From contig NZ_JAAHHG010000007.1 of assembly GCF_010692555.1 (NCBI RefSeq), positions 1 through 46,424 on the forward strand: 46,424 bases of DNA, in the 5' to 3' direction. The stretch's first letter is position 1, and each line of letters opens with the position of its first letter. Positions 35,075 through 44,660 of the stretch are shown one piece after another. The translations under genes and the position numbers were made by a program. Below the pieces are notes generated by a model, which had not been told where the DNA came from, ran no database searches, and saw only the letters and a list, made by a program, of their open reading frames with translations. This DNA comes from Okeania sp. SIO3B5 (GTDB lineage: Bacteria > Cyanobacteriota > Cyanobacteriia > Cyanobacteriales > Microcoleaceae).

Positions 35075-37486
35075 ATGGAACCTGAAAAAAACTCCCAATT
35101 ATCTTTATATAATAATCGCGGTCAACTTCTAAATCAGAGGAGAAATTTGACTCAGAATCAATATATTTATGAGGCTGAATTTCATCAATTAGAGGAAAAA
35201 CTATCTCAAAAAGAAAATAAGATTTGGAACTTAGTATGTCATCGTTTTTTCTTAATTTTCAGTGTCGCAACTACCACAACAACAGGGGCATATTTCTGGA
35301 CTTTAAATCAGATTCCTACATATGAGGGAAGATTTCAAATATTAGTTGAACCGGTTACAATTACCAATTCAGTTAATTATCAATTAGGCACAGAACCACA
35401 AAATTTAACTACAAATTCTCAAGAAAATTGGGAACAACAAGCAGCCAAAATTATTTATGGCACAGGAGAAGACAGAATTACTTCATATCCAAACCAAAAT
35501 ATTCAACAAAATCAAGAATTAGATAAGTATGGCTTAGATTATCAATCTCAAATTCAAGTGTTAAAAAGTCCGCAATTTATGCAGCCAGTAATTGTGGAAA
35601 TACAAAAGGAATATCCGGAAATAAATTATAATTTTTTGTTTAAAAAACCAGAAAGAAAACTTTTGAGCCAAGAGAAACTAAAAATTGAAAGATTAGACAA
35701 TACAAAAATTATAGAAGTTAGCTATCAAGATTCGGACTCAAAAAAAATTAAGTTTGTCTTAGATAAACTAGCAGCAGCTTATACTGAATATGGTCAAAAT
35801 GACCAGAAAACTAATACTGATGAAGGATTGGATTTTATTGAAGAACAAATTTCAAAAAATCAACAAAAAACCAAAGACTTACGGCAAAAATTACAGCAAC
35901 TACAGCAGGAATATTTGTTTATTAACCCAGAGCTTAAAAGTCAAGAATTAGCAGCAGAAAGTAATCAAATTCAATCACAAAAACTAGAGAATAAAATATT
36001 ACTAGACCAACAGCGATCGCTCTATGCCATGTTAAAGAGTCAGTTGGGAATTAATCCGGAAGAAGCTTTGATTGCTTCAGCTTTAAGTCAAGCAGCAAGA
36101 TATCAATCATTACTAAATCAATTACAGGAAGTAGAAACAACAATTGCTCTAGAATCAGCTCGGTTTAAAGAAAAAGCACCTCAAATGCAAGCTTTATATC
36201 AAAAAAGAGAAAAATTACTGCCTTTGTTAAATCAAGAAGCAGAAAAAGTTATTGGCAGAGATATAGAAGAAGTAAGTAAAAAGGCTTTAGCTTTTCAGGA
36301 CTCAGTTCGCTTAGAGTTAATTCATAAAATGATTTTGGCTGCGAATCAAATTGAAGTTCTGGAAGTACGGAGTAAAGTATTAGATGAAGCTGAGGCAAAA
36401 TTAAATGAATATATTGCCAAAATGCCAGAAGTAGTAGGGCGTTATCAAGAAATTCAGCAAGAATTGAAAAATTCAAATAATATACTCAAAGATTTATTAG
36501 AAAAACAACAGCAATTACAGATAGAAGTAGTATTTGAAAAAGTACAACCTTGGGAATTAATTGCACCACCAGAATTGCTGAAAACTCAAAATGGTGAGTT
36601 AGTAACAGTCTCTCCAAATATGATATTAAATCTTGCCTTGGGAGGAGTAACAGGATTGGTATTAGGAATATTATTAGCTAAATTGGGAGAAGGATTTCAA
36701 CAAGATGTTTTTCAAACACCAAAAGAAGTCAAAAAATCTATTGGGTTGCCATTGTTAGGCATAATTCCTATACATGAACAAAGAAATTGGATGAATGATG
36801 AATTAAAAGAAAATAACAGTTCATCTTTAATATTATATCCTTCAGCTTTTCAAGAAGCTTTCCGCACTTTAAATGCTAATATTCGCCTTCTAAATATAGA
36901 AAATCCCATTCAGTCTTTTGTCATTAGTTCCGCAACGCCAGGGGATGGTAAATCTACAGTAGCAGGTCATTTGGCCAGGGCGGCTGCCGCTATGGGCCAA
37001 CGGGTACTATTAATAGATGCCGATCTACGTTGTCCACAGATTCATAATATGATGGGACTTTCTAATCAACAGGGTTTGAGTAGCATAATTGCCGATGGTG
37101 TGCCAATAGAAACTGCAATTCAGCGATCGCCTGTGGATGAAAATCTATTTGTTTTAACTTCTGGCCCTATTCCCCCAGACCCAACAAAAATATTGTCCTC
37201 AAGGCAAATGCACCAATTAATTCAAGATGCAGCTACAACTTTTGATTTAGTTATTTGTGACACAGCACCATTATTGGGTCGAGCGGATGCTAGTTTATTA
37301 TCAGCTTGTACTAATGGATTAATGTTAGTAGTGGGATTAGGTAAGACAGAACGAGAGGCTTTAAATTTAGCTCTAGATGACTTGAGTATGGCAGGTGTAC
37401 CGATGTTGGGAATAGTTGGTAATGGCGATCGAGCTGATTCTTATTATCAGCGATATTATGATTATGATTATGTTCAGTCAAGTTAA
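35075..37486 (+). CDS. Wzc-type polysaccharide co-polymerase / BY-kinase
   Basis: An 803-residue inner-membrane protein. A Wzz domain spans two membrane helices (about 53-73 and 508-530) with a long coiled-coil region between (about 250-500, e.g. KDLRQKLQQLQQEYLF). The cytoplasmic kinase domain has Walker A ATPGDGKST (about 620-628), Walker A' VLLIDADL (about 644-651) and Walker B LVICDTAP (about 727-734). A tyrosine cluster at the C-terminus (SYYQRYYDYDY) is the autophosphorylation site typical of BY-kinases. It controls chain length and export of capsule/exopolysaccharide together with the Wza-type channel. ATG 35075. Confidence 0.93.
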   Translation: MEPEKNSQLSLYNNRGQLLNQRRNLTQNQYIYEAEFHQLEEKLSQKENKIWNLVCHRFFLIFSVATTTTTGAYFWTLNQIPTYEGRFQILVEPVTITNSVNYQLGTEPQNLTTNSQENWEQQAAKIIYGTGEDRITSYPNQNIQQNQELDKYGLDYQSQIQVLKSPQFMQPVIVEIQKEYPEINYNFLFKKPERKLLSQEKLKIERLDNTKIIEVSYQDSDSKKIKFVLDKLAAAYTEYGQNDQKTNTDEGLDFIEEQISKNQQKTKDLRQKLQQLQQEYLFINPELKSQELAAESNQIQSQKLENKILLDQQRSLYAMLKSQLGINPEEALIASALSQAARYQSLLNQLQEVETTIALESARFKEKAPQMQALYQKREKLLPLLNQEAEKVIGRDIEEVSKKALAFQDSVRLELIHKMILAANQIEVLEVRSKVLDEAEAKLNEYIAKMPEVVGRYQEIQQELKNSNNILKDLLEKQQQLQIEVVFEKVQPWELIAPPELLKTQNGELVTVSPNMILNLALGGVTGLVLGILLAKLGEGFQQDVFQTPKEVKKSIGLPLLGIIPIHEQRNWMNDELKENNSSSLILYPSAFQEAFRTLNANIRLLNIENPIQSFVISSATPGDGKSTVAGHLARAAAAMGQRVLLIDADLRCPQIHNMMGLSNQQGLSSIIADGVPIETAIQRSPVDENLFVLTSGPIPPDPTKILSSRQMHQLIQDAATTFDLVICDTAPLLGRADASLLSACTNGLMLVVGLGKTEREALNLALDDLSMAGVPMLGIVGNGDRADSYYQRYYDYDYVQSS

Positions 37487-38049
37487 ATAGACATCTCCAG
37501 AAAAGAGGGAACACTTAACTGGGAACAGGGAACCCACCCCTCGCCCCTCCCAGGAGGGGAGGGGAATAATTGATAATTTCTGGATAATTCTTACTTTTGA
37601 ATTTTGACTTTTGAATTTTGAATTTTGACTTTCCACCCCTAACCCATCCCAGGAGGGGGAGTCAGGAGTCAGAAGGCGTGGAGAAAGAAAGGATTTGAAC
37701 TATTGACATACTCCCGACGTTGCGCTAACGCGACATGACGATGACGATGACGAACGCGGGATTCTTCAGTCAGAAAAAAAAGCTGACTGCTGTTTATACA
37801 GAGGTGATGTCCTCCCCCTGTGTTTAGAACAATTAAAATCTATTTATTTGTAATTGTCAATAGCTATCAAAGCATATACTACAATATAAGATGTATACTA
37901 CAAAGAAAAAATCCCCGATGAACAACACAGATAGCGCCCGGCTTTCCCATACGGCGCTCCCCTCCGGGAGAGCGCGGGACTTCCCGCCGGGGGAGTTAAA
38001 TTTTTAAATTCGTCTTAAATAGAACATCTATAATTAAGAGGAAGTCATT
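37487..38049. repeat. Spacer with IS right-end remnant and GC-rich hairpin
   Basis: On the minus strand about 37703-37850 is an IS right-end remnant (CGGGAGTATGTCAA with TCAA at 37703-37706, preceded by GAAGAATCCCGCG). About 37940-37998 holds the hairpin GCGCTCCCCTCCGGGAGAGCGC flanked by CCCGGC/GCCGGG. (GATGAC)n lies at 37736-37752. No gene. Confidence 0.5.
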
Positions 38050-38808
38050 TTGCGTTCTCCTAATTCAATGTCTAAGTTCTTACTATTATCTCTAGCTTGT
38101 GGAGGTTTAGTATTGTCAACAATAACGGCACAAGCTCAAATAGGCACTATATTTCAGCCTAATATTATAGTAGCTCAAGAAAATCAACCTAAAAAGGCTC
38201 AAACGAGTACTTCCACTCAGTCCCCTAGTAATCAAAATACAGGTTATAGTCGTCGTCGTGCTATTAGATACAGGTTTGAATGTAACTCAAATAATCAGAC
38301 AGTTTTAGCCATTTATCAAGCACGACGAAACCGTAGAGGGAATATAGTATCTTTGTGGAAAAAAATTACCGATCGACCACTTATTCAATGGACTCAAGCA
38401 GGAACAACAGAATTAAATAGTAGACTGACTCCTCAAAAGCGTTGTCAAACAGTTACAGCTAATTTTAACTATCACTTCCTGCGTATTGAAAGTAGACCTA
38501 GACTACCACCATTAAGTGAGGGAATTATCAACGAAAAGGCAGTGGTTTGTGCTGCACCAGAAGGAGGTTGTAATCAAAATAATATTCTGTGGACTCTGAG
38601 AAATGACAATCAAAATTCCAATGGTCAAATTATTCGACAACTATTGAGCGCACTTCGAGGTGAAGCGAGCAGTAGCCTAATTATAGAAAGTCAAGATGAT
38701 GAAGAAATAGAAAAAGTGCTTTCAGAAGTGAACATGGAAAATATAATTGATGTCATTATTGAACAAGAAAGTGAAAAATTTGATAATGAAGATGAACTTC
38801 CTGAATAA
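38050..38808 (+). CDS. COP23-domain secreted protein, paralogue 1
   Basis: A 252-residue protein with a signal peptide (about 7-29, MSKFLLLSLACGGLVLS then TITAQA). The COP23 domain (about 73-220) is marked by YRFECNSNNQTVLAIYQARR, RPLIQWTQAGTTEL, CQTVTANFNYHF, LSEGIINEKAVVCAA and ILWTLRN, including four conserved cysteines. COP23 is named from a membrane protein with circadian oscillation in a cyanobacterium; biochemical role unknown. Start: TTG 38050 has GAGGA 8 bp upstream, while ATG 38068 has none. The C-terminus is acidic. Paralogue at 39464. Confidence 0.82.
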   Translation: MRSPNSMSKFLLLSLACGGLVLSTITAQAQIGTIFQPNIIVAQENQPKKAQTSTSTQSPSNQNTGYSRRRAIRYRFECNSNNQTVLAIYQARRNRRGNIVSLWKKITDRPLIQWTQAGTTELNSRLTPQKRCQTVTANFNYHFLRIESRPRLPPLSEGIINEKAVVCAAPEGGCNQNNILWTLRNDNQNSNGQIIRQLLSALRGEASSSLIIESQDDEEIEKVLSEVNMENIIDVIIEQESEKFDNEDELPE

Positions 38809-39463
38809 TAAAAGAGGGAGTAGGGAGTAGGGAGTAGGGAGTAGGGGCGAATCGCGATTCGCCCGTACAGGAGTAGGGAACCCACCCCTCGCCCCTCCCC
38901 CTCCGGTGCAGGGGAAGAATTGATGATTTTTCGCGATAATTGATTTGATTTTTGGGCGTTGGTAATTTGAGGTATGATGTCTTGCCCAGATAAGAGTACA
39001 AACAAAAAACTTTCTCCTTCTATTCCTTTTTATTCTTCTTTCTTCCCTCCTGACTCCTGAGGACTGACTCCTGACTCCTAAGTAATTAAGATTAATATCA
39101 TACACGCGCTTTACCAACGCCTATTTTTGATTATCACCAGATGTCTAATAGAAAAGGAAGGATGGATAGTCCTGTATAGTAATGATATACAAGAAACAAG
39201 GGATGTCTGGCACTTACAACATCATTTTTCGTAATCTTTAGCTGTGAAAATCTATGCAAGTTATCTTAAATCATCTTAATTACTTTTTTTGTTCATCAAA
39301 TACCGAGTAAAAAATTAAGCATAAACACTTGCTTAATTGACTACTCAATCACGGCAGCTATGATTTTCTTCTAAAATTCTGTCTCCTGTCTCCTGACTCC
39401 TTCAACTATACTACATTTTGTCGTGCGGAATGTAGGCTATATATATTCTAGGAAATATTAATT
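38809..39463. repeat. Spacer between COP23 genes with heptamer tracts
   Basis: No gene; the three overlapping minus-strand frames here are repeat-derived. It holds a (GGGAGTA)n tract (38816-38848), a CGATTCGCCCGTAC segment, a (GACTCCT)n tract (39047-39078), and a single copy of the CTACATT...AATGTAG repeat (39408-39437) 26 bp before the second COP23 gene. Confidence 0.6.
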
Positions 39464-40267
39464 ATGGAACACCGAAAAATATTACCTATGGTTTGTGCAG
39501 TAGCGATCGCTACTCAACTCCTAGTTATCAAAGTACAGTCCAGTTTTGCCCAACTCACAAACTTAAATACTACAGTTACTCAACTGGGTACATCTGATGA
39601 GGAGGCAGATAATAGTCCCACTCGTTCTGTCAACCCTCAAAAGATACGTTACAGTAGGCGTTACGCATACAAATATAAATTTGATTGTACGCCAGAAAAT
39701 CAAACCACGCTAGTGGTATATCAAGCACGTCGTAGTCGTCAGGGTGAAATAGTTACATCCTGGAAGGAAGCGACTAAAAGACCTCTAATTCAATGGACAC
39801 AGACAGGTTCGGTAGAATTTGGTGACAAATATACTCCAGAAGTTCGTTGTCAGGCAGTTACAGATAGATTTAATCAGCATTTTCTGAGGGGGGGAAAGCC
39901 AAATATGCCTCCTTTAAGTGAAGGAGTTATTAATGGTGCGGCCGTAGTTTGTGCAGCGAAAGCAGGAAGTTGTAATTCTAGTAATTTGTTGTGGACTCTC
40001 AGAAGTAATAATAGAGGTACTAACGGTAAAATTCTGATGAATTTAGTAAGTTCTCTCAAAGGTAATGCTAGTACTTCGTTAATCATTGAAAGTAGCGATG
40101 CTGAAAATGTGGAAAATCAAAGCTTTGAATGGGTAGAAAAATTGGCGGTTCTTGATGGGTTGAAAGCATCATCAGTAAATCAGGAAAAAATGCTGGAGGT
40201 GGATATGGAAAATTTGATTTATCAAGTTATAGAAGAACAAAAAAAAATGGAAAATCGGGAGTTTTAA
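39464..40267 (+). CDS. COP23-domain secreted protein, paralogue 2
   Basis: A 267-residue paralogue of the protein at 38050. Signal peptide about 1-30 (ILPMVCAVAIATQLLVI ... SSFA). The COP23 domain (about 70-215) retains YKFDCTPENQTTLVVYQARR, RPLIQWTQTGSVEF, RCQAVTDRFNQHF, LSEGVINGAAVVCAA and LLWTLRS. The C-terminal 45 residues differ: a longer helical tail (VEKLAVLDGLKASSVNQ ... MENLIYQVIEEQKK), of which MENLIYQVIEEQ matches MENIIDVIIEQE in the paralogue. Start ATG 39464. Not operonic with the first copy (655 bp apart), same strand. Confidence 0.82.
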   Translation: MEHRKILPMVCAVAIATQLLVIKVQSSFAQLTNLNTTVTQLGTSDEEADNSPTRSVNPQKIRYSRRYAYKYKFDCTPENQTTLVVYQARRSRQGEIVTSWKEATKRPLIQWTQTGSVEFGDKYTPEVRCQAVTDRFNQHFLRGGKPNMPPLSEGVINGAAVVCAAKAGSCNSSNLLWTLRSNNRGTNGKILMNLVSSLKGNASTSLIIESSDAENVENQSFEWVEKLAVLDGLKASSVNQEKMLEVDMENLIYQVIEEQKKMENREF

Positions 40268-40389
40268 AGCTCGAAATAATAATTGTTCAACAAAAATTGG
40301 TAGTTCTGCATAGTAATGGTATATCAACTGCCAGGTTGGTGTTTGACAATTAGTGCGAGCATCTTGCTCGCGTCATAAATCATCATAAT

Positions 40390-40656
40390 TAGGGTTTGCT
40401 GAAAAAGTCTTTTTTTTAGAGGAGGAGCCAGAATTTCCGTTTGTCACCGCGAAGCAAACAGAATTGGTGAATCCAGGAGGAATGAGATTCCGAGAAGAGG
40501 TAGTCAGAAGAATTTTCCCTTGGTTTTCTACCCCTCGAAATGCCCAAAATCCCAGATTGTTGAACTGGAATTACCTAAAAGCTGGTACTTCCTTAGTACC
40601 AGCAAAGGCTGAAACTTTTACCAGTAAGCACTTTGATATTTAATCAGCAAGCCCTA
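40390..40656. repeat. MITE with TAGGGTTTGCTGA inverted ends, copy C
   Basis: 267 bp from TAGGGTTTGCTGAAAAAGTC to AATCAGCAAGCCCTA. Near the right end CTAAAAGCTGGTACTT and AAGGCTGAAACTTTTA match copy A at 6670-6745, showing a conserved subterminal region. Confidence 0.85.
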
Positions 40657-40658
40657 AT

Positions 40659-41058
<400 letters not shown>

Positions 41059-42162
41059 ATTATTAATTACTAATTGCTGACAGCTGACTGCTAATAGTTG
41101 AATGCTTAGGGAAGAAGGAAGAAGGAAGAACCAATTATTCATAATTAAGAAGAAGAAAGGTGAGAAAGTATTATGTTATCTATATCAATATAAAATAATA
41201 CCAGTTTGATAAATGTTTGCTACGAATATCTGTTCCCTGTTCCCTGTTCCCTGTTCCCTGTTCTCTTTTCCCTTTTCCCTATAATACCAATTTTAAAAAA
41301 GAATGTTACAGATAATAAGCAGTATTAAAATAATTTGTAGGAAATATTTATTGGAGGAAAAAGATAAATTACTATATAATAAATGGCATAAAACCCATTT
41401 CCATACGACTCCTGACTCCTGTCTCCTGACTCCTAAACAGTAACCTAAGTATTTGTAGCAAAGATTTATCAAACTGGTATAACTAGGGTTTTGTAACATT
41501 CTTTTTTCAAATTGGTGTAAAGTGGTATTTTTCTATCTTAAATAGTAATGCTAAAGCATATAAAAAAAATGATAATTCCACCAAGCATGAGGTACACCTG
41601 TCGCGGGCAAGATGCCCGCACTGGGAACGTTTAATTGTTAATATCTGTACTTCAATACCACCGAATCTGCTTTCATTAATTGATAATTGATAATGGATAA
41701 TTGATAATTACCTCTGGTTAAAACCGTTACGGAATTGAATATAAGGAGATATTATTTCTTTTCTCTTGGTTGATTGGATATGGTTAGGAAACCCATCCAT
41801 CCCATCCTACGGAATGCTGCGCAAACGACCGCTTTTTTTCCCTTAAAAGGGGAGGCTTTAAACCAGAATTATTTAATAATTAATAACTAATACCAAATTG
41901 ATAAATGTTTGCTACAAATATCTAGGGTATTTATTAGGAGTCAGGAGTCAGGAGTCAGGAGTCGTATGGGAATGTCTTTAATACCATTTTTTAGGGCATA
42001 AACTATATTTTTAGTCAAAGGGACATTTCCTGTAAAGTCTTTTTATCGCTCTGACTATTCGTAACATTCTTTTTTCAAATTGGTATAATAATTAATGATT
42101 AATAATTCGGTAACATTTTCTCCACAATCAAAATCTTCACAATCAAAATTAGACTACTATAT

Positions 42163-43296
42163 ATGAATATCTTTAAAAATAGGACTTATAAATACTTAAT
42201 TTTAATCTTAATTACTTGTTTGATTATTGCTGTAATTACAAGCAGAATAATTAATTCAGCTACTCAAGTAACTATTCCTAAAATTACTTTTTTAGGAGAG
42301 GTAAACTTTCCCACAAGATTAGAATTTAAAAATACAGAAGTTGGTGGGCTTTCTGCCATAACTTACAATCCAGAAAAACAAATTTATTATGCAATTTCTG
42401 ATGACCGTAGTAGCAAAGCACCAGCTCGATTTTATAGTCTGAAAATTGACCTAGAGCAAGATGAAATTTCAGAGAAAACTGTAACTTTTACAGATGTCAC
42501 AACTTTATTAAATGACACAGGCAAACCATTTCCTGCTTTGAGTATTGACACAGAAGGAATTGCTTTGATAGGAGAGACTTTATTTATTTCTTCTGAAGGA
42601 GATAGGGAACGTCAAATACAACCATTTATTAGAGAATTTTCTCTCACAGGTAAACAACTACAAAATTTGCCAATCCCTGAAAAATTTATCATAGAAACAA
42701 ACAATGGAGTTAGAAATAATCTTGCTATTGAAAGTTTAACTATTGCTCCTAGTAAAAAATATCTCTTTACCGCTACAGAAAATGCTTTAGTTCAAGATGG
42801 TGAAGAAGCAACTTTTAGTATGGGTAGCTACTGTCGAATTATACAGTATGATTTAGCTAAAGGTCAGCCAGAAACAGAATTTCTATATATCACAGAACCT
42901 ATTGCTACTAATTCTAATAATGTAGGTGGTTTTAGTACCAATGGTTTAGTCGATTTACTTGCGTTAGATGATACTCATCTTTTAAGTTTAGAACGGTCTT
43001 TTTCCCTAGCAACAGGAAATGTAATTAAACTTTTCCAAATAAATTTATCAGGTGCAGATAATATTCAAGATATTGATGCCTTAAATAATCAAATTACTGA
43101 TATTTCCCCAGTGCAAAAAAAATTACTCTTAGATTTCAGCACTCTAGAAATAGTCTTAGACAATATTGAAGGTATAACTTTTGGCCCAGACTTGGCAGAC
43201 AGTCAGCGATCGCTCATCCTAGTTAGCGATAATAATTTTAACCCTCTACAAATTACTCAGATTCTTATTTTTAGCTATTTAGGGAGTAGGGAGTAG
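42163..43296 (+). CDS. Esterase-like/phytase-like domain protein, membrane-anchored
   Basis: A 377-residue protein with one N-terminal hydrophobic helix (about 11-27, LILILITCLIIAVITS) and a phytase-like (esterase-like activity of phytase) beta-propeller domain: FLGEVNFPTRLEFKNTEVGG, LSAITYNPEKQIYYAISDDR, DTEGIALIGETLFISSEG, NLAIESLTIAPSKKYLFTATE and DNIEGITFGPDL. Members are secreted or periplasmic and may hydrolyse phosphate esters; activity here is not proven. The last five codons (LGSRE) come from a (GGGAGTA)n tract, so the original stop was probably lost to repeat growth. ATG 42163. Confidence 0.85.
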   Translation: MNIFKNRTYKYLILILITCLIIAVITSRIINSATQVTIPKITFLGEVNFPTRLEFKNTEVGGLSAITYNPEKQIYYAISDDRSSKAPARFYSLKIDLEQDEISEKTVTFTDVTTLLNDTGKPFPALSIDTEGIALIGETLFISSEGDRERQIQPFIREFSLTGKQLQNLPIPEKFIIETNNGVRNNLAIESLTIAPSKKYLFTATENALVQDGEEATFSMGSYCRIIQYDLAKGQPETEFLYITEPIATNSNNVGGFSTNGLVDLLALDDTHLLSLERSFSLATGNVIKLFQINLSGADNIQDIDALNNQITDISPVQKKLLLDFSTLEIVLDNIEGITFGPDLADSQRSLILVSDNNFNPLQITQILIFSYLGSRE

Positions 43297-43318
43297 GGAG
43301 TAGGGAGTAGGGGAGTAG
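43278..43318. repeat. (GGGAGTA)n heptamer tract overlapping gene end
   Basis: About five copies of a 7-bp unit start inside the 3' end of the phytase-like gene and supply its stop codon (TAG at 43294-43296). Confidence 0.8.
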
Positions 43319-43329
43319 TGACGCGCTAG

Positions 43330-43580
43330 TAGTGGACTGACACACCTTAAATGGTGCATTAGATTCAATTCAAAAGTCACGCCAGTAGTGGACTGACACA
43401 GCTAAAATGGTGCTTTAGAGAAGTCAGGGCAAGACACGGATTTGGCCACGGATGCACGGATGGATGCACAGCTAAAACTTTGCATAGCGCTTTTTTCGTA
43501 TCACTGATACTGCATCACCCCATCACCCCGTCACCATACCCCATTTTCTAATGCAACATTTAAGATGAAACAGTCCAGTA
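43330..43580. mobile_element. 251-bp element with TAGTGGACTGACACA inverted ends
   Basis: Left end 43330-43363 (TAGTGGACTGACACACCTTA ...) and right end 43547-43580 are inverted copies over 34 bp with a few mismatches. A second direct copy of the left end is at about 43385-43418. No ORF inside; a non-autonomous element or a remnant of a larger IS. Confidence 0.65.
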
Positions 43581-43688
43581 GGGTGTGTTAGCGCCAGCGT
43601 AACTGAGCAAGGCACTATATATAGAGCCTTTGCGTAAGTCCTGCATTATTACAAGGACTTTCTCTATAACTTCCCCAAACTCCTGACT

Positions 43689-43778
43689 ATTCCCAATTCC
43701 CAATTCCCAATTCCCAATTCCCAATTCCCAATTCCCAATTCCCAATTCCCAATTCCCAATTCCCAATTCCCAATTCCC
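43689..43778. repeat. (AATTCCC)n heptamer array, ~13 copies
   Basis: Ninety bases of perfect ATTCCCA repeats (7-bp unit), the longest short tandem array in the window. Frames across it code for repeating GIGNWEL peptides on the minus strand and are not genes. The following 200 bases carry MITE-like end segments (CGCAAACCCTAATTAGG at about 43802 and GGTAAGCCCTAAATAG at about 43976). Confidence 0.95.
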
Positions 43779-44079
43779 TGCCTTAGCAAAAAGACTTTCC
43801 ATACGCAAACCCTAATTAGGAGATAGTCGGATATATTTGTCGATCGTGATTTTTCTGCTATCCCCCCTGTCTTTAGGTATGCTAAATTTTTGAGGGTTTT
43901 CTGTTGAAAACCAGGCACTTTTTTGTACCTAAAAAAACTGAATCCTTTATCTGTCAGTGCTTTTAGATTATATCGGTAAGCCCTAAATAGATCCAAAATG
44001 GGTTCTGTAGAAAAAAATTTACAGAAAAGCTTGACAAATCAAAAGAAAAACCACATAATAGTAAAAGGCTTAAAAATAA

Positions 44080-44153
44080 GGGACTGTAGTTCAACTGGTT
44101 AGAGCACCGCCCTGTCACGGCGGAAGTTGCGGGTTCGAGCCCCGTCAGTCCCG
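44080..44153 (+). tRNA. tRNA-Asp(GTC)
   Basis: A 74-nt class I tRNA: acceptor GGGACTG/CAGTCCC with discriminator G, anticodon stem CCGCC/GGCGG with loop CTGTCAC (anticodon GTC), T loop GGTTCGAGC. No encoded CCA. Confidence 0.96.
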
Positions 44154-44199
44154 TAGAGAAAAGACTTAAAGCGTCAGAATGCTTAAAATGATACGAACA

Positions 44200-44482
44200 T
44201 TGACATCCTCCCCGGCCTAAAGGCACGGGAATTCCTACTGAGCCATAGCTCCTCGGCGGGTTGACGCTTTGCTTCGCATAGCTGTCGCTAACACAGGGTG
44301 CTGCTTCCTTGGCGGTAGTCTAACGCTTCCCTCCACATCCGTTTAGAGTTTCCGCAATTCGCAGCTCCTCCGGAGGAGGCGTGCCCCCCGGCAACTAATA
44401 AAACTGTAGCATATATTCAATTCACTTACAAATAAAATAAAAATTCGCCCTACAAGGGCGAGGCTTTAAACCCAATTTTTCG
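44200..44482 (-). mobile_element. Non-autonomous IS608-like element with omega-RNA-like core, copy 2
   Basis: On the minus strand it starts after TTAC (rc of 44483-44486) with CGAAAAATTGGGTTTAAAG, has the GCCTCGCCCT-TGT-AGGGCGA hairpin and ends AGGATGTCAA (TCAA, rc of 44200-44203). It matches 15470-15728 closely, but has an extra ~25-bp GC-rich piece (a CCTCC-GGAGG hairpin) after GGGGGGCAC and different flanks. It separates tRNA-Asp from gltX. Confidence 0.8.
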
Positions 44483-44660
44483 GTAACTGCTGTTTGGTGA
44501 AACTCTATACTTTATGGTAAAAGTAGGGAATCAAATAAGTATCAAAATTATAGATTTTAATATCACTCTGGTAAATCTGGCAAAAAAAGTAGATATTTTT
44601 TCAAATTCAACCAGAATTGATAAAAAAATCTAAAAACAAAAAAGCAAAATAGAAATTGAT

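Noticed and set aside
38691-39117. Three overlapping minus-strand ORFs
   Set aside because: Built from heptamer repeats (SLLPTPYSL-type peptides) and the antisense of the COP23 gene end; no family features.
43680-43780. Possible CRISPR array
   Set aside because: Unit is 7 bp without spacers; no cas genes in the window.
43560-43996. Minus-strand ORFs encoding repeated GIGNWEL
   Set aside because: Translation of the (AATTCCC)n array in two frames; a 7-bp repeat stays open in all frames and proves nothing.
43963-44226. 87-aa minus-strand ORF
   Set aside because: It is the antisense of tRNA-Asp(GTC) plus the end of a mobile element.
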